DNA from: Hyphomicrobiales bacterium
Lineage (GTDB): Bacteria > Pseudomonadota > Alphaproteobacteria > Rhizobiales > Beijerinckiaceae
Reading direction: 5' to 3'
Length of the DNA: 64,000 nt
Assembly (NCBI GenBank): GCA_028290285.1
Contig: JAQGKD010000008.1
Coordinates: forward strand, 124,001 to 188,000
The notes beneath the pieces were generated by a model. The model worked only from the letters and a program-made list of their open reading frames with translations, was not told where the DNA came from and made no database searches. The translations under genes and the position numbers were made by a program. Positions 26,117 to 35,922 of the stretch are shown piece by piece (within the stretch, counting starts at the first letter, position 1; every line of letters starts with the position of its first letter).

Positions 26117-26920
26117 ATGAGCGCCATCGACTTCGCGCAATTCGTCGAGGATCTCGCGACCGCCTCGGGAGAGGCGATCCTGCCCTTTTTCCGCACCCAT
26201 ATGGGCGCGGACGACAAGAGCGGCGGCGGCGTCTTCGATCCGGTGACGGAGGCCGACAGGGCAGCCGAAAGCATCATGCGCAGCATGATCCAGCAGGTGT
26301 TCCCGGCTCATGGGATCGTCGGCGAGGAATTCGGCAATAAAAGACCCGACGCGGATTATTGCTGGGTGCTCGATCCCATAGACGGCACCAAAAGCTTCAT
26401 CTCAGGCATGCCGCTCTGGGGCACACTGATCGGGCTCCAGCATATGGGCCGCCCCTGCTACGGCATGATGCACCAGCCCTTCACACGCGAGCGCTTCACC
26501 GGCGACAGCGAATCGGCGACGTGGCGCGGCCTCGACAGCCTCGGCCGTCCCGCCGAACGGCGCCTGCACACCCGCGCCTGTGCGGATCTCGCCTTGGCGA
26601 CACTGATGACCACGCACCCGTCCCTGCTGGCGCCGGACACTCTGATCCCCTTCCGGCGGGTCGAGGAGCAGGTGCGCCTCTCGCGCTATGGGGGCGATTG
26701 CTACGCCTATTGCATGGTCGCTGCCGGGCACGTCGATCTCGTGATCGAGAGCGGCCTCCAGCCCTATGACATCGTCGCCCTCGTTCCCATCGTCGAAGGC
26801 GCCGGCGGCATCGTCACGGACTGGCAGGGCAACACACCAGCGCACGGCGGGGCGATCATCGCGGCCGGCGACAAGCGATTGCACGAGCAGGCGCTGAGGA
26901 TCCTCAACGCAGCGAACTGA
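26117..26920 (+). CDS. hisN: Histidinol-phosphatase, inositol-monophosphatase type
   Basis: This is a 267-residue member of the lithium-sensitive phosphatase fold. Metal-binding residues are visible: Glu70 in GIVGEEFG, Asp86 and Asp89 in WVLDPIDGTKSF, and a late Asp in GLQPYDIVALVPIVEGAGG. The sequence is closest to the HisN subgroup, which replaces HisB-type histidinol phosphatase in many alphaproteobacteria; related genes have been annotated as suhB. ATG 26117 follows the strong site CGGAGGGGAC. A role in inositol or nucleotide phosphate metabolism cannot be excluded. Confidence 0.83.
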   Translation: MSAIDFAQFVEDLATASGEAILPFFRTHMGADDKSGGGVFDPVTEADRAAESIMRSMIQQVFPAHGIVGEEFGNKRPDADYCWVLDPIDGTKSFISGMPLWGTLIGLQHMGRPCYGMMHQPFTRERFTGDSESATWRGLDSLGRPAERRLHTRACADLALATLMTTHPSLLAPDTLIPFRRVEEQVRLSRYGGDCYAYCMVAAGHVDLVIESGLQPYDIVALVPIVEGAGGIVTDWQGNTPAHGGAIIAAGDKRLHEQALRILNAAN

Positions 26921-26922
26921 TC

Positions 26923-27903
26923 TCAGGAGGCGCGGCCGTAGCGCGCCAGCAGCATCTGCTCCTCACCGGCCGTGCCGGGCAGGAAAGCGTCGAACGCCGC
27001 CCAGAACTGCGCGCGGATCGCATCGCGCTCCAGCAGGATCTCGTGGCGCGCGTGGGCCAGCGGGATCATGCGCCCGGCTTTGAGGCGCGATGCGAACCGC
27101 TCGGTGGCGTAGGGATCGACCACGCGGTCGTCGTTCGCCGAAAGGATGAGCGTGGGAACGCCGACACGGCGCGGAAATTCGGCGTCGGCGAATTTCGCCA
27201 TCAGCCGGAAGGCGGCATGCACCCAGCCTATTGTCGGATCGCCGAGGGCCAGGCGGGGCCCGGCCTCCAGGATGGCCCGGACCCGTGCGAATCGCTGGGG
27301 ATCGGAGGTCAGCGGATTTCCCTCGAACGGCTTGGAGACGATCGCCCGTCCACCGCCGCCCGGCACGAACGCGCCCCCGAGCCCGATCGCGTCGAGAATG
27401 CCCGCAAGGCCGCGCGCGAGGCTCGGAAAGTGCAACCCGCGAATATCAATCATGGGCGCCGTAAGCACCATGCGCGCGAAAGGCGAACGCCCCCCATGGG
27501 CCTGGTCGAGCAGAACGGCCGCGCCCATGGAGTGACCCAGCGCAAACCAGGGACGAGGACAAAACGCCTCAAGCACCTGCGTGACCAGGGCATCGAGATC
27601 GCGCTCGTAAAGGGAGAAATCGTCGACGTGCCCCTTCGTGCGATCGACGAGCTCGCGGTCCGAGAGGCCCTGCCCACGCCAATCGAAGGCGACCACCACG
27701 AATCCCCGTTGCAGCGCTTCGCCAATGGTCTCGAAGTATTTCTCGATGAATTCCGACCGGCCCGAGGCGATCACGAGCGTGCCCACGGGCGGCCGTGTCG
27801 GATGCCAGCGCGCCACGCGCAGCGCCACCCCGTCCACGGCATGGATCATGGAAACGACGCCGTCGGCAGGCATCGGATTTTCGGGCGTTACAATGAGCTC
27901 CAT
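26923..27903 (-). CDS. Alpha/beta hydrolase, lysophospholipase L2-like
   Basis: This 326-residue protein is a PldB-like monoglyceride lipase/lysophospholipase. It carries the oxyanion region TLVIASGRSEFIEKY, the family mark VVAFDWRGQGLSDR, nucleophile Ser125 in LGHSMGAA, Asp in LSANDDRVVD and His in LAHARHEILLERD near the end. There is no signal peptide, so it should act in the cytoplasm or at the inner membrane face. It is convergent with hisN with only 2 bases between stops. ATG 27903 follows CGGAGCGGTTC. Confidence 0.86.
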   Translation of the reverse strand: MELIVTPENPMPADGVVSMIHAVDGVALRVARWHPTRPPVGTLVIASGRSEFIEKYFETIGEALQRGFVVVAFDWRGQGLSDRELVDRTKGHVDDFSLYERDLDALVTQVLEAFCPRPWFALGHSMGAAVLLDQAHGGRSPFARMVLTAPMIDIRGLHFPSLARGLAGILDAIGLGGAFVPGGGGRAIVSKPFEGNPLTSDPQRFARVRAILEAGPRLALGDPTIGWVHAAFRLMAKFADAEFPRRVGVPTLILSANDDRVVDPYATERFASRLKAGRMIPLAHARHEILLERDAIRAQFWAAFDAFLPGTAGEEQMLLARYGRAS

Positions 27904-28066
27904 GAACCGCTCCGGTCTGCTTCAAGCCTTATAGACGAGCCACCGCCGAAAGGAAGCGGAGCGGGAGTCCGGGCACCCCTTGGCCTGCACCCCTTGGCGT
28001 GCACCGCGCGGAATGCAAAGCTGAGGCATTGCGACTCGCCCGCTTTCGGGCTGCAAGGAGCCTATC

Positions 28067-29053
28067 ATGGGTGGATTTTCCGGCTTCGGCCTGTTCGCGG
28101 GCGCGGTGGTCGTCTTCGTTATCATCACTATTCTGATGGGCGTCAGGCAGGTGCCCCAAGGCTATGCCTATACGGTCGAGCGCTTTGGCCGCTACCACAA
28201 GACCCTCACGCCGGGACTGGGCCTCATCGTGCCCTGGATCGACGGCATCGGCCGGCGCATGAACGTCATGGAACAGGTGCTCGACGTGCCCTCACAGGAG
28301 GTCATCACGCGCGACAACGCTTCTGTGACCGTCGATGGCGTCGCCTTCTACCAGGTGCTCGACCCCGCCCGCGCCTCCTATGAAGTCGCCGACCTGCAGC
28401 GCGCCCTGCTCAACCTGCTGATGACCAACATCCGCACGGTCATGGGCTCCATGGATCTCGATGAGCTTCTGTCCCATCGCGATTCGATCAACGTGAGGCT
28501 GCTCACCGTCATCGACGCCGCCGCCGGACCCTGGGGCATCAAGATCAACCGCGTCGAGATCAAGGACATCGTTCCACCCAAGAACATGATCGACTCGATG
28601 GCCCGCCAGATGATGGCCGAGCGCGAGAAGCGCGCCGCCGTGCTCGAGGCCGAGGGACAGCGGCAAGCCGAAATCCTGCGCGCCGAGGGACGCAAGGCCG
28701 CGCTGGTCCTCGATGCTGAAGGACGCCGGGAGGCCGCCTTCCGCGACGCCGAAGCGCGCGAGCGGCAGGCGCAGGCCGAGGCCGCCGCCACCGCCATGGT
28801 GAGCGAGGCCATCGCGAAGGGCGATCTTGCGGCGCTGAATTACTTCATCGCGGAAAAATACGTGAAGGCCATCGACAATCTGGCGCAGGCGCCCAACCAG
28901 AAGGTCTTCGTGATGCCGATGGAAATGGCCGGCCTCGCGGGCACCATCGGGGGCATCGCCGAACTGACCCGCTCGGCTCTGGCCTCGACCGCTGAACAGG
29001 CGCAGCGGCGCGGCTCGGTGCCCGTCACACGCCCCGCCCCGGGTTCGGCATGA
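28067..29053 (+). CDS. SPFH-domain protein (stomatin/QmcA-like)
   Basis: This 328-residue inner-membrane protein has an N-terminal membrane helix (LFAGAVVVFVIITILMGV) and an SPFH domain starting VPQGYAYTVERFGRYHKTLTPGL. A coiled coil follows (about residues 180-245, rich in A/E/R/Q: AEREKRAAVLEAEGQRQAEIL), then a conserved FVMPMEMAGLAG stretch. It is paired with an NfeD gene whose ATG overlaps its stop by 4 bases, the standard operon for membrane-microdomain scaffold pairs. ATG 28067 follows AAGGAGCC. Relatives bind FtsH/HflB; that role is inference here. Confidence 0.92.
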   Translation: MGGFSGFGLFAGAVVVFVIITILMGVRQVPQGYAYTVERFGRYHKTLTPGLGLIVPWIDGIGRRMNVMEQVLDVPSQEVITRDNASVTVDGVAFYQVLDPARASYEVADLQRALLNLLMTNIRTVMGSMDLDELLSHRDSINVRLLTVIDAAAGPWGIKINRVEIKDIVPPKNMIDSMARQMMAEREKRAAVLEAEGQRQAEILRAEGRKAALVLDAEGRREAAFRDAEARERQAQAEAAATAMVSEAIAKGDLAALNYFIAEKYVKAIDNLAQAPNQKVFVMPMEMAGLAGTIGGIAELTRSALASTAEQAQRRGSVPVTRPAPGSA

Positions 29054-29493
29054 TGCTGGTCCAGAATCCCTGGAGCTGGATGATTCTCGGCGTCCTCCTC
29101 TGCGCTGCGGAGGCGCTGGCGCCGGGCGTTTTCATCCTGTGGATCGGCCTCGCCGCCATTGCCAACGGCCTGCTGCTGATGCTGGTGCCTCTCGATTTCG
29201 AATGGCTGCTGCTGAGCTTCGGCGGGTTCGCGCTGCTTTTCGTGCTGGCCGGGCGGCGCATCTATGGCTCGCTCGGATCGACGAGCGGCGCCTCGCCGTT
29301 TCTCAACCGCCGCGCGGATGCCCTGGTCGGCCGCGAGGCCCGGCTCCAGCACGCCATCGTCGACGGCTTCGGCCTCGTCAGCATCGACGACACGGTCTGG
29401 CGCGTGGCAGGCCCCGACCTGCCGGCGGGCGCGCGCGTGAAGATCGTCGGACTGACGCGCGACGGAATGGTGCTGGAGGTCGTCGCTGACTGA
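29050..29493 (+). CDS. NfeD-family short membrane protein
   Basis: This 147-residue protein has three to four hydrophobic helices (WMILGVLLCAAEALAPG, IGLAAIANGLLLMLVPLDF, LLLSFGGFALLFVLAG) followed by a C-terminal OB-fold domain of NfeD type, with LVGREARLQHAIVDGFGLVSIDDTVWRVAGPDLPAGARVKIVG. It is the partner of the SPFH protein and overlaps it by ATGA, so the two are translated together. The C-terminal domain probably contacts the stomatin homologue. Confidence 0.9.
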   Translation: MMLVQNPWSWMILGVLLCAAEALAPGVFILWIGLAAIANGLLLMLVPLDFEWLLLSFGGFALLFVLAGRRIYGSLGSTSGASPFLNRRADALVGREARLQHAIVDGFGLVSIDDTVWRVAGPDLPAGARVKIVGLTRDGMVLEVVAD

Positions 29494-29574
29494 CGAAAAC
29501 GGCATTTCGGGTGGAACATGGGCCCGTGCTAAGCGTATCCGCCTTTCAGAACACTCCAGCCCCTCGAGGCCGTC

Positions 29575-30180
29575 ATGAAGCTTTACTACTCGCCCGGCGC
29601 CTGCTCGCTCTCGCCCCACATCGCCCTGCGCGAAGGCGGCTTTACCTTCGAGATGGAAAAGGTCGACCTGCGTGCCAAGGTGACCGCATCGGGCACCGAT
29701 TTTCGCGCGATCAACGCCAAGGGTTCCGTTCCCGCCTTCGTCACCGACGATGGCGACGTGCTGACGGAAGGCCCGGCCATCGTGCAATATATCGCCGATC
29801 AGGCCCCGGGAACCGAGCTCGCGCCCCATGCCGGCACCATCGAGCGCTATCGTCTGATGGAATGGCTGAACTTCATCACGTCCGAGTTGCACAAGGGCTT
29901 CAGCCCGCTGTTCAAGCCCACCACCCCGGAAGACTACAAGCCCGTCGCGCGCGGCCTTCTCGAAGACCGCTTTACCTGGGTCGACGCGCAACTGGCCGAG
30001 AAGCAATATCTGCTCGGCGATCATTTCACCGTCGCCGACGGCTATCTCTTCGTCATCCTGACCTGGGCCGAGAAGATGAAATTCGATCTTCCGCGCTGGC
30101 CCTCGCTCAACAGCTATTACGCACGGGTCCGCGCCCGTCCGAAGGTGCAGGAAGCGCTCGAGGCCGAAGCCAAGGGCTGA
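29575..30180 (+). CDS. Glutathione S-transferase, beta class
   Basis: This is a 201-residue GST. The N-terminal thioredoxin-like domain starts MKLYYSPGACSLSPHI with Cys10, the glutathione-reactive residue of beta-class enzymes. The cis-Pro region is KGSVPAFVTDDG, and TEGPAIVQYIAD supplies the gamma-glutamyl contacts. The C-terminal helical domain includes LGDHFTVADGYLFVILTW, the N-capping/hydrophobic staple region. Cytoplasmic, likely detoxification or disulphide chemistry. It is transcribed alone; ATG 29575 follows CGAGGCCGTC. Confidence 0.92.
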   Translation: MKLYYSPGACSLSPHIALREGGFTFEMEKVDLRAKVTASGTDFRAINAKGSVPAFVTDDGDVLTEGPAIVQYIADQAPGTELAPHAGTIERYRLMEWLNFITSELHKGFSPLFKPTTPEDYKPVARGLLEDRFTWVDAQLAEKQYLLGDHFTVADGYLFVILTWAEKMKFDLPRWPSLNSYYARVRARPKVQEALEAEAKG

Positions 30181-30261
30181 TTTTCACACGCCCCACTGCG
30201 AGGAGCGGAGCGGCGCGGCAATCCAGGAGTCGCGAGACAGCACTGGATTGCCGCGCGGCCG

Positions 30262-31272
30262 TCACGCCACCCCAAGCCGCAGCAGATCGTGCAGATGCAC
30301 GATCCCGCAGGGGCGGTTCGACGGATCGACCACCAGCATGGCCGTGATCTTGCGACTGTTGAGCATTTCGAGCGCCTCGACGGCCAGCGTCTCGGGCGTG
30401 ACCGTGCGCGGTCCCGCCGTCATCACGTCCTCGACGCGAGCGATCATCAGGTCAGGCCGCATATGACGGCGAAGATCGCCGTCCGTCACGATCCCGGCCA
30501 ATATGCCGTCGACATCCACGACGCCGACGCAGCCAAAGCCCTTTGTAGAAATCTCGACCACCGCCTCACCCATCGCCGCGCCCAGAAGCACACGCGGAAC
30601 CCGCTCGTCCCGATGCATCACATCGCGCACGAAGGTCAGCTTGGCGCCGAGCTTGCCGCCGGGATGAAACACCCGGAAATCCTGAGCCGTGAACCCCTTG
30701 GTTTCGAGTAGCGCGATCGCCAGCGCATCGGCGATGGCGAGTTGCATGGTCGTCGAGGTCGTCGGCGCGAGCCCGTTCGGGCAGGCTTCCTCGCTCTTGG
30801 GCAGGCAGAGGCATACATCCGCCTCTCGCCCGAGCGCCCCGTCCGCGTTGGAGGTGATGGCGATCAGCCCGATGCGGAACCGCCGGGAATAGGTGATGAT
30901 ATCGGCGAGCTCCGCTGTTTCACCGGACCAGGAGAGCGCCAGCACGACGTCGCCCTCCTGAATCATGCCGAGATCCCCGTGGCTCGCCTCGCCCGGATGC
31001 ACAAAATAGGAGGGCTGGCCGGTCGAGGCCAGGGTCGCCGCGATCTTGCGACCGATGTGCCCCGATTTGCCCATGCCGGTCACGATGACGCGGCCCGGCG
31101 CCTGGACGATCAGGTCGACGGCCGCACTGAAGCTGACCCCCAGTCCGTTTTGGGTGAGCGCCTCTTCGAGGGCGGCGATTCCGGCTCGCTCGAGGCCGAG
31201 GGTCCGGAGTGCCGAGGCAGTGGCTTTGGTCATCCGGAGATCTCCAGACGAGTCGCGTGCGGTTGTTGTCAT
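30262..31272 (-). CDS. kdsD: Arabinose-5-phosphate isomerase
   Basis: This 336-residue enzyme converts ribulose 5-phosphate to arabinose 5-phosphate, the first step of Kdo synthesis for lipopolysaccharide. The N-terminal SIS domain contains VIVTGMGKSGHIGRKIAATLASTGQPSYFVHPGEASHGDLG and LALSWSGETAEL. Two CBS domains follow (about 205-335) with FVRDVMH and IVTDGDLRRH. ATG 31272 follows GAGGGGCC; ATG 31233 is an alternative. It neighbours an outer-membrane barrel gene and the sugar-nucleotide genes galU and galE, in keeping with an envelope-related area. Confidence 0.93.
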   Translation of the reverse strand: MTTTARDSSGDLRMTKATASALRTLGLERAGIAALEEALTQNGLGVSFSAAVDLIVQAPGRVIVTGMGKSGHIGRKIAATLASTGQPSYFVHPGEASHGDLGMIQEGDVVLALSWSGETAELADIITYSRRFRIGLIAITSNADGALGREADVCLCLPKSEEACPNGLAPTTSTTMQLAIADALAIALLETKGFTAQDFRVFHPGGKLGAKLTFVRDVMHRDERVPRVLLGAAMGEAVVEISTKGFGCVGVVDVDGILAGIVTDGDLRRHMRPDLMIARVEDVMTAGPRTVTPETLAVEALEMLNSRKITAMLVVDPSNRPCGIVHLHDLLRLGVA

Positions 31273-31423
31273 GGCCCCTCATACCAGCGCGTCCGTGCCG
31301 TGTCAGCACGCCTTGGCGCAAGCGGTAACCCGGCATTAACCATGGCGGCTTAACGATGTCTTCAGACTTACGGCGCGCCGCCGCCTGCTCGGGTGCGGCG
31401 GGGCTTTTCGCACGAGACATTGC

Positions 31424-32971
31424 TTGCCCAAGCCCGCAGCTCGATCAGCTTTCGTTACCGTGGCAGCCGCCGCAGCGGCTCTGGCAGCGCTCCCCTGTGG
31501 CACGGCCCTCGCACAGCGCATGCTGCCCGGCGACGAGCCTTTGCGGGGAACATTCGCTCTACCGCCCGCACTCCCTGACCCTCCTGTGCCCGACAACGAT
31601 CAAAAGCCCCTTCCACCAGGCTGGCGAGACCGCCACACGGCGACAAGGCCGCCAGGCGCCCGCGTGCTCTATGGCGTGCCGTTGCCTGACCTGACCGCCT
31701 ATCCAAGCGCGCCCTCGCTTCGCAAACCGCAGCCGCTGGCCGACGGCGGCACGCCAGCCATGCTCGACAATGAGCCGACCACAGCGGAAGCCGCTCTTCC
31801 CGTCCTGCCGAGAGTCCGGCGGCCTGTTGTCGATCAGGATCCATTCGCACCCTTGGGCATACGCGCCGGAGCTTTCCTCCTGAAACCCTCGCTGGCGCAG
31901 GATCTCGGCTATGACAGCAATCCCAACCGCCAGCCGCTCAACCCCAAGGGGTCCGCCGTGCTGCGCACGGAAGGCGCGCTGCAGGCCGAGAGCAATTGGT
32001 CGGCACACAGCCTGAAAATCGATCTGCGCGGCAGTTACGCGCTCTTCCCCAGCATCAGGAACAGCGCCCAGCCGGAGGGCACCGGCAAAGCCGTCCTGCG
32101 ACTCGATGCGGATCGCGCAACCGCGATCGACCTTGAGACTCACGGCGCGCTGACCACGGCGACGCCCAATTCACCGGAGACGAGCGGCGCAACGGGCCGC
32201 ACAAATGTCGTGACATTCGGCGGATCTGCCGGCGTGACGCGAAGCATCGGCCCGCTGGCCCTCAGCATCGGCGCGCTCGCAGAACACACCCATAACGAGG
32301 ATGGCCGACTCGCCAGCGGCGCGGTCCTGCCGTTGTCGCGCGACGATTTCGCAACCTATGCGCTGAAGTCGCGCGCGGCCTACCGGATCGGCACCGCGTT
32401 CAATCCGTTCATCGAGACGACCCTTGATCTGCGCCGGCACGACAGCGCGACCGACGCCAACGGCTACGATCGCAATTCCAACGGCGCCAACGCAAGGCTC
32501 GGCAACGCCTTCGATATTTCGGACACCCTCAAAGGCGAAGTCGCTGCCGGTGTCGTGCATCGAAACTATGAAGATCCGCGCTTGAGCGCGATCACCGGCC
32601 CCTCGATCGATGCTTCGCTCGCGTGGGCGGTCTCTCCACTGACCAAGGTCGCGGTGCGCGCTGCAACCGATATCGGCGAAACCAACGTGCTGGGCTCCGC
32701 GGGCGTTTCCATCCGCCGCGCGGAGGTGGAAGTCGTGCACGCGCTTCGCCGAAACCTGACACTGACCGGGGTTGCAAAGTTCACCCGGTCGAAATACGAC
32801 GGCATCGCGCTGGAGCAGGACGAGTGGTCGGGCGGCTTCAAGGCCGAGTACAATCTTACCCGCTCACTGGTGATCCGCGGCTCCTATGCCTTTGATCTCC
32901 TGCGCAGCAGCGCGCCCGCCTCGAACTTTCAGGCGAGCACGTTTCTCGTAGGGCTGAAGTTCCAGCGCTGA
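31424..32971 (+). CDS. Outer-membrane beta-barrel protein
   Basis: This is a 515-residue protein from a TTG start at 31424. The first 31 residues are a Sec signal peptide (AFVTVAAAAAALAALPCGTALAQ). Residues 32-150 are Pro-rich and probably periplasmic. From about 150 (GAFLLKPSLAQDLGYDSNPNRQP) the sequence alternates hydrophobic and polar residues in repeated amphipathic strands and ends ASTFLVGLKFQR, with a C-terminal aromatic strand of the type recognised by the BAM complex. Similar barrels accompany polysaccharide genes in Hyphomicrobiales, but no function is known. The start is inferred, as no ATG fits. Confidence 0.78.
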   Translation: MPKPAARSAFVTVAAAAAALAALPCGTALAQRMLPGDEPLRGTFALPPALPDPPVPDNDQKPLPPGWRDRHTATRPPGARVLYGVPLPDLTAYPSAPSLRKPQPLADGGTPAMLDNEPTTAEAALPVLPRVRRPVVDQDPFAPLGIRAGAFLLKPSLAQDLGYDSNPNRQPLNPKGSAVLRTEGALQAESNWSAHSLKIDLRGSYALFPSIRNSAQPEGTGKAVLRLDADRATAIDLETHGALTTATPNSPETSGATGRTNVVTFGGSAGVTRSIGPLALSIGALAEHTHNEDGRLASGAVLPLSRDDFATYALKSRAAYRIGTAFNPFIETTLDLRRHDSATDANGYDRNSNGANARLGNAFDISDTLKGEVAAGVVHRNYEDPRLSAITGPSIDASLAWAVSPLTKVAVRAATDIGETNVLGSAGVSIRRAEVEVVHALRRNLTLTGVAKFTRSKYDGIALEQDEWSGGFKAEYNLTRSLVIRGSYAFDLLRSSAPASNFQASTFLVGLKFQR

Positions 32972-33009
32972 GCAGGACACCGCCCGCATCCAGGCGATGC
33001 GGGACCGGC

Positions 33010-33897
33010 TCAGATCTTTGCCATGATCTTCTTCAGTTCCGCCTTGAACGCCGGCGCGATGTCCTCGCGCTCGAGTGCGAAGGCAACATTAGCCAACAGG
33101 AAGCCAAGCTTCGAGCCGGTATCGCAGGTGCGCCCGTCGAAGCGCACACCGAAGAACTTCTGTGTCTCCGCGAGCGTCTTCATCCCGTCTGTCAGCTGGA
33201 TCTCGCCACCGGCGCCCTTCTCGACCTTCGCGAGAATCTCGAACACCTTGGGGTCGAGAATATAACGCCCGGAAATGATCAGGTTCGACGGAGACGTGCC
33301 CTTCGCAGGCTTCTCGACCATCGAGCCGATCTCAAAAGCAGAGCCAAAATCCTCTTTCACCGAGACGACGCCATAAAGATGCGTTTCGTCCATCGGCACT
33401 TCCTCGACCGCGATGATATTGCCGCCATGCTCTTCGTACGCTTCCAAACATTGGGCGAGGCACCGCGTCTTGCGAGCGCCGGGTAAAGTGATCATGTCGG
33501 GCAGGATAACGGCGAAGGGCTCGTCCCCGATGATGTCACGCGCGCACCACACGGCATGACCCAAGCCAAGGGGCGCTTGCTGGCGCGTGAAGCTGGTCGC
33601 GCCAGCTTCCGGCAGGTCTGCCATAAGTGCAGCATATTCTTTGTCTTTTCCGCGACGACGGAGTGTATCTTCCAGCTCGTAGGCCATATCGAAATGGTCT
33701 TCGATCACAGTCTTGTTGCGGCCGGTGACGAAAACGAAATGCTCGATGCCCGCCTCGCGCGCTTCATCTACAGCATGCTGCAACACGGGCCTGTCGACCA
33801 CGGTCAGCATCTCCTTCGGGATAGCCTTCGTCGCTGGAAGAACACGGGTGCCGAGACCCGCTACGGGAAAAATAGCCTTGCGAACGCGTTTTGACAT
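33010..33897 (-). CDS. galU: UTP-glucose-1-phosphate uridylyltransferase
   Basis: This 295-residue enzyme makes UDP-glucose from UTP and glucose 1-phosphate. It starts [30 protein letters not shown], the GalU nucleotide-binding loop and catalytic Lys region. [26 protein letters not shown] and YGVV follow, as in bacterial GalU. ATG 33897 is preferred; ATG 33906 is 9 bases further upstream. It is divergent from galE over about 190 bases, so the two sugar-nucleotide enzymes probably share a regulatory region. Confidence 0.95.
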   Translation of the reverse strand: MSKRVRKAIFPVAGLGTRVLPATKAIPKEMLTVVDRPVLQHAVDEAREAGIEHFVFVTGRNKTVIEDHFDMAYELEDTLRRRGKDKEYAALMADLPEAGATSFTRQQAPLGLGHAVWCARDIIGDEPFAVILPDMITLPGARKTRCLAQCLEAYEEHGGNIIAVEEVPMDETHLYGVVSVKEDFGSAFEIGSMVEKPAKGTSPSNLIISGRYILDPKVFEILAKVEKGAGGEIQLTDGMKTLAETQKFFGVRFDGRTCDTGSKLGFLLANVAFALEREDIAPAFKAELKKIMAKI

Positions 33898-34086
33898 GGA
33901 CGACATTCCGAGTGTGCATAGAAGAAAGAGGGATCGCTGCGGCGCAGGCTGCACCTTAGCATGTGTGGAACGCAACCCGCAGCCTGACGTTCCGTGGACT
34001 CGCGGTTGTGATTAACGGCCAAAATTTTTCTAAAACGCTGAACAAGCAAGATCTTTCGGCAACAAAATTTGGAAGAGGCAGACAAG

Positions 34087-35070
34087 ATGGCAGTCTTGGT
34101 GACGGGCGGCGCAGGTTATATCGGGAGCCACATGGTTCTCGAGCTCCTCGATTCGGGCGAGAAGCCTGTTGTTCTCGACAACCTTTCCACCGGCTTTCGA
34201 TGGGTGGTGCCGGAAAGCGTTCCCCTCGTCGTCGGTGACTTCGGCGACGGGGAGCTTGTCGCCAGAATGATCGCCGATCACGAGATCGACGCGATCATTC
34301 ATTTCGCCGCCCGAATCGTCGTTCCGGAATCCGTCTCCGATCCGCTCGGCTATTACGAAAACAACACGTCCAAGGCGCGCAGTCTCATCGCATCGGCTGT
34401 GAAGGGCGGCGTGCCCCATTTCATCTTTTCCTCGACTGCGGCGGTCTATGGTGACCCCCAGAACAATCCAGTGACGGAAGACGAGACGCTGAAACCGGTG
34501 TCGCCTTATGGCCGTTCGAAACTGATGGTCGAGTGGATGCTGGAAGACGTCAGCCACGCCCATGATCTGCGCCATGTCGTCCTCCGTTATTTCAATGTCG
34601 CGGGTGCCGACCCCAAGGGGCGCGTCGGCCAGTCGACGGCAAATGCCACCCACCTCATCAAGGTCGCCGTGCAGAGCGCACTCGGCACGCGCCCCGGCAT
34701 GGAGGTCTTCGGGACGGATTACCCGACGCCCGACGGCTCGTGCCTGCGCGATTACATCCAGGTCAGCGATCTCGCCCGCGCCCACATGGATGCGCTGCGC
34801 TACCTTCGTGGCGGCGGTGAAAGCCTGACCTGCAATTGCGGCTACGCGCGCGGCTATTCCGTGCTCGATGTCATCGACGTCGTGAAGCAGGTTTCGGGGG
34901 TCGATTTCCCGGTCAAGATTTCCGGCCGCCGCCCCGGCGATCCCGCCGCGATCGTGGCGGGCAACGACCGCATCCGGTCGCGCCTCGGCTGGCAGCCCCG
35001 GCACGACGATCTCCACCAGATCATCGGCCAGGCGCTGGACTGGGAGCGGCGGCTCCACAACCGTGGCTGA
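34087..35070 (+). CDS. galE: UDP-glucose 4-epimerase
   Basis: This 327-residue short-chain dehydrogenase interconverts UDP-glucose and UDP-galactose. The NAD-binding motif is VTGGAGYIGSHMV at the N-terminus. The catalytic set is the Ser/Thr-rich FIFSSTAAVYGDP and Tyr/Lys in SPYGRSKLMVEWML. LRYFNVAGADPKGRVGQ and CLRDYIQVSDLARAH are GalE-specific. ATG 34087 follows AGAGGCAGACAAG. Divergent galU supplies its substrate. Confidence 0.95.
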   Translation: MAVLVTGGAGYIGSHMVLELLDSGEKPVVLDNLSTGFRWVVPESVPLVVGDFGDGELVARMIADHEIDAIIHFAARIVVPESVSDPLGYYENNTSKARSLIASAVKGGVPHFIFSSTAAVYGDPQNNPVTEDETLKPVSPYGRSKLMVEWMLEDVSHAHDLRHVVLRYFNVAGADPKGRVGQSTANATHLIKVAVQSALGTRPGMEVFGTDYPTPDGSCLRDYIQVSDLARAHMDALRYLRGGGESLTCNCGYARGYSVLDVIDVVKQVSGVDFPVKISGRRPGDPAAIVAGNDRIRSRLGWQPRHDDLHQIIGQALDWERRLHNRG

Positions 35071-35079
35071 GGCACTGCG

Positions 35080-35922
35080 TCAGGCAGGGGCGAGCGGCAG
35101 AAAGCGATAATGATCGTTGTCATGCTCGATGTGCCCGAGCCCCGGCGCATCGAGATGCGAAGCCGCCACCACCGCCCCGCTTTCGGCGGCCCATTGCAGC
35201 ATGGCCCTGCGCGTCCTGGCAGCCGTGACAGGATCGAGGTCGTAGATCATGGCCGTTTCGGGGCGCGCCAGATGCAGGGCTGCGAGATGGACCACATCGC
35301 CCCAGGCGACGATAGGCTCCTCGCCGGTCTCGACGATCCAGGCGGTATGCCCGGGTGTGTGCCCCGGTGCGAGACGGGCAGCAATGCCGGGCGCTCCTCC
35401 CCCCTCCTTGACGCGGCGAATGCGCCCCTCGTACGGGCCGAATGCCTTGGCATTGAGCGGCAGCGTGGCGCGTGCGCGTTCAGGAAGCTTCTCGGGCGGC
35501 GTATCGAACCAGAAGGCCGCCTCGACCTCGTGCAGCACGAGTTCCGCATTTGGGAACATCGCGCGCCCCTGCTCGTCCACGAGCCCGCCGAAATGATCCT
35601 TGTGGACGTGGGTGAGGTAGATCGTCCGGATGTCCTGCGGGGCGACGCCGGTCTCCGCGAGGCGCTCGTGCAGATGACCGAGCCGATCCGTCATCATGGT
35701 TCCCGTGCCCGCGTCGATCAGCGCCGGGCCGTCGGGCAGGTGCAGAAGAAAGGCGTTGCAGTCCATGGTCAGCGCCTTTTCGCCCCCCGCCGCCTCGATC
35801 AGATGGATGGCGGCGGCGCGGTCGGCGGGATCGGGAATGCGGTCAAGCGAGGAATCGAGATCGCCATCGAGCAGCGAGGTGATCTCGATCCGGCCGATCT
35901 TGAACCGACGAATGGATGGCAT
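35080..35922 (-). CDS. MBL-fold metallo-hydrolase (lactonase-like)
   Basis: This is a 280-residue metallo-beta-lactamase-fold enzyme. The zinc motif THVHKDHFGGL gives His105, His107, Asp109 and His110, with further ligands expected in the GHTPGHTAW block. The order NAFLLHLPDGPALIDAGTG and PNAELVLHEVEAAFW resembles the quorum-quenching-lactonase-like branch of the superfamily, but many relatives have other substrates. No signal peptide. ATG 35922 follows GGGGAGGTCC. It is convergent with galE (9 bases). Confidence 0.87.
   Translation of the reverse strand: MPSIRRFKIGRIEITSLLDGDLDSSLDRIPDPADRAAAIHLIEAAGGEKALTMDCNAFLLHLPDGPALIDAGTGTMMTDRLGHLHERLAETGVAPQDIRTIYLTHVHKDHFGGLVDEQGRAMFPNAELVLHEVEAAFWFDTPPEKLPERARATLPLNAKAFGPYEGRIRRVKEGGGAPGIAARLAPGHTPGHTAWIVETGEEPIVAWGDVVHLAALHLARPETAMIYDLDPVTAARTRRAMLQWAAESGAVVAASHLDAPGLGHIEHDNDHYRFLPLAPA

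Noticed and set aside
32983..33003. Hairpin CCCGCATC/GATGCGGG between the convergent barrel and galU genes.
   Set aside because: No T run follows on either strand, so terminator function is not supported.
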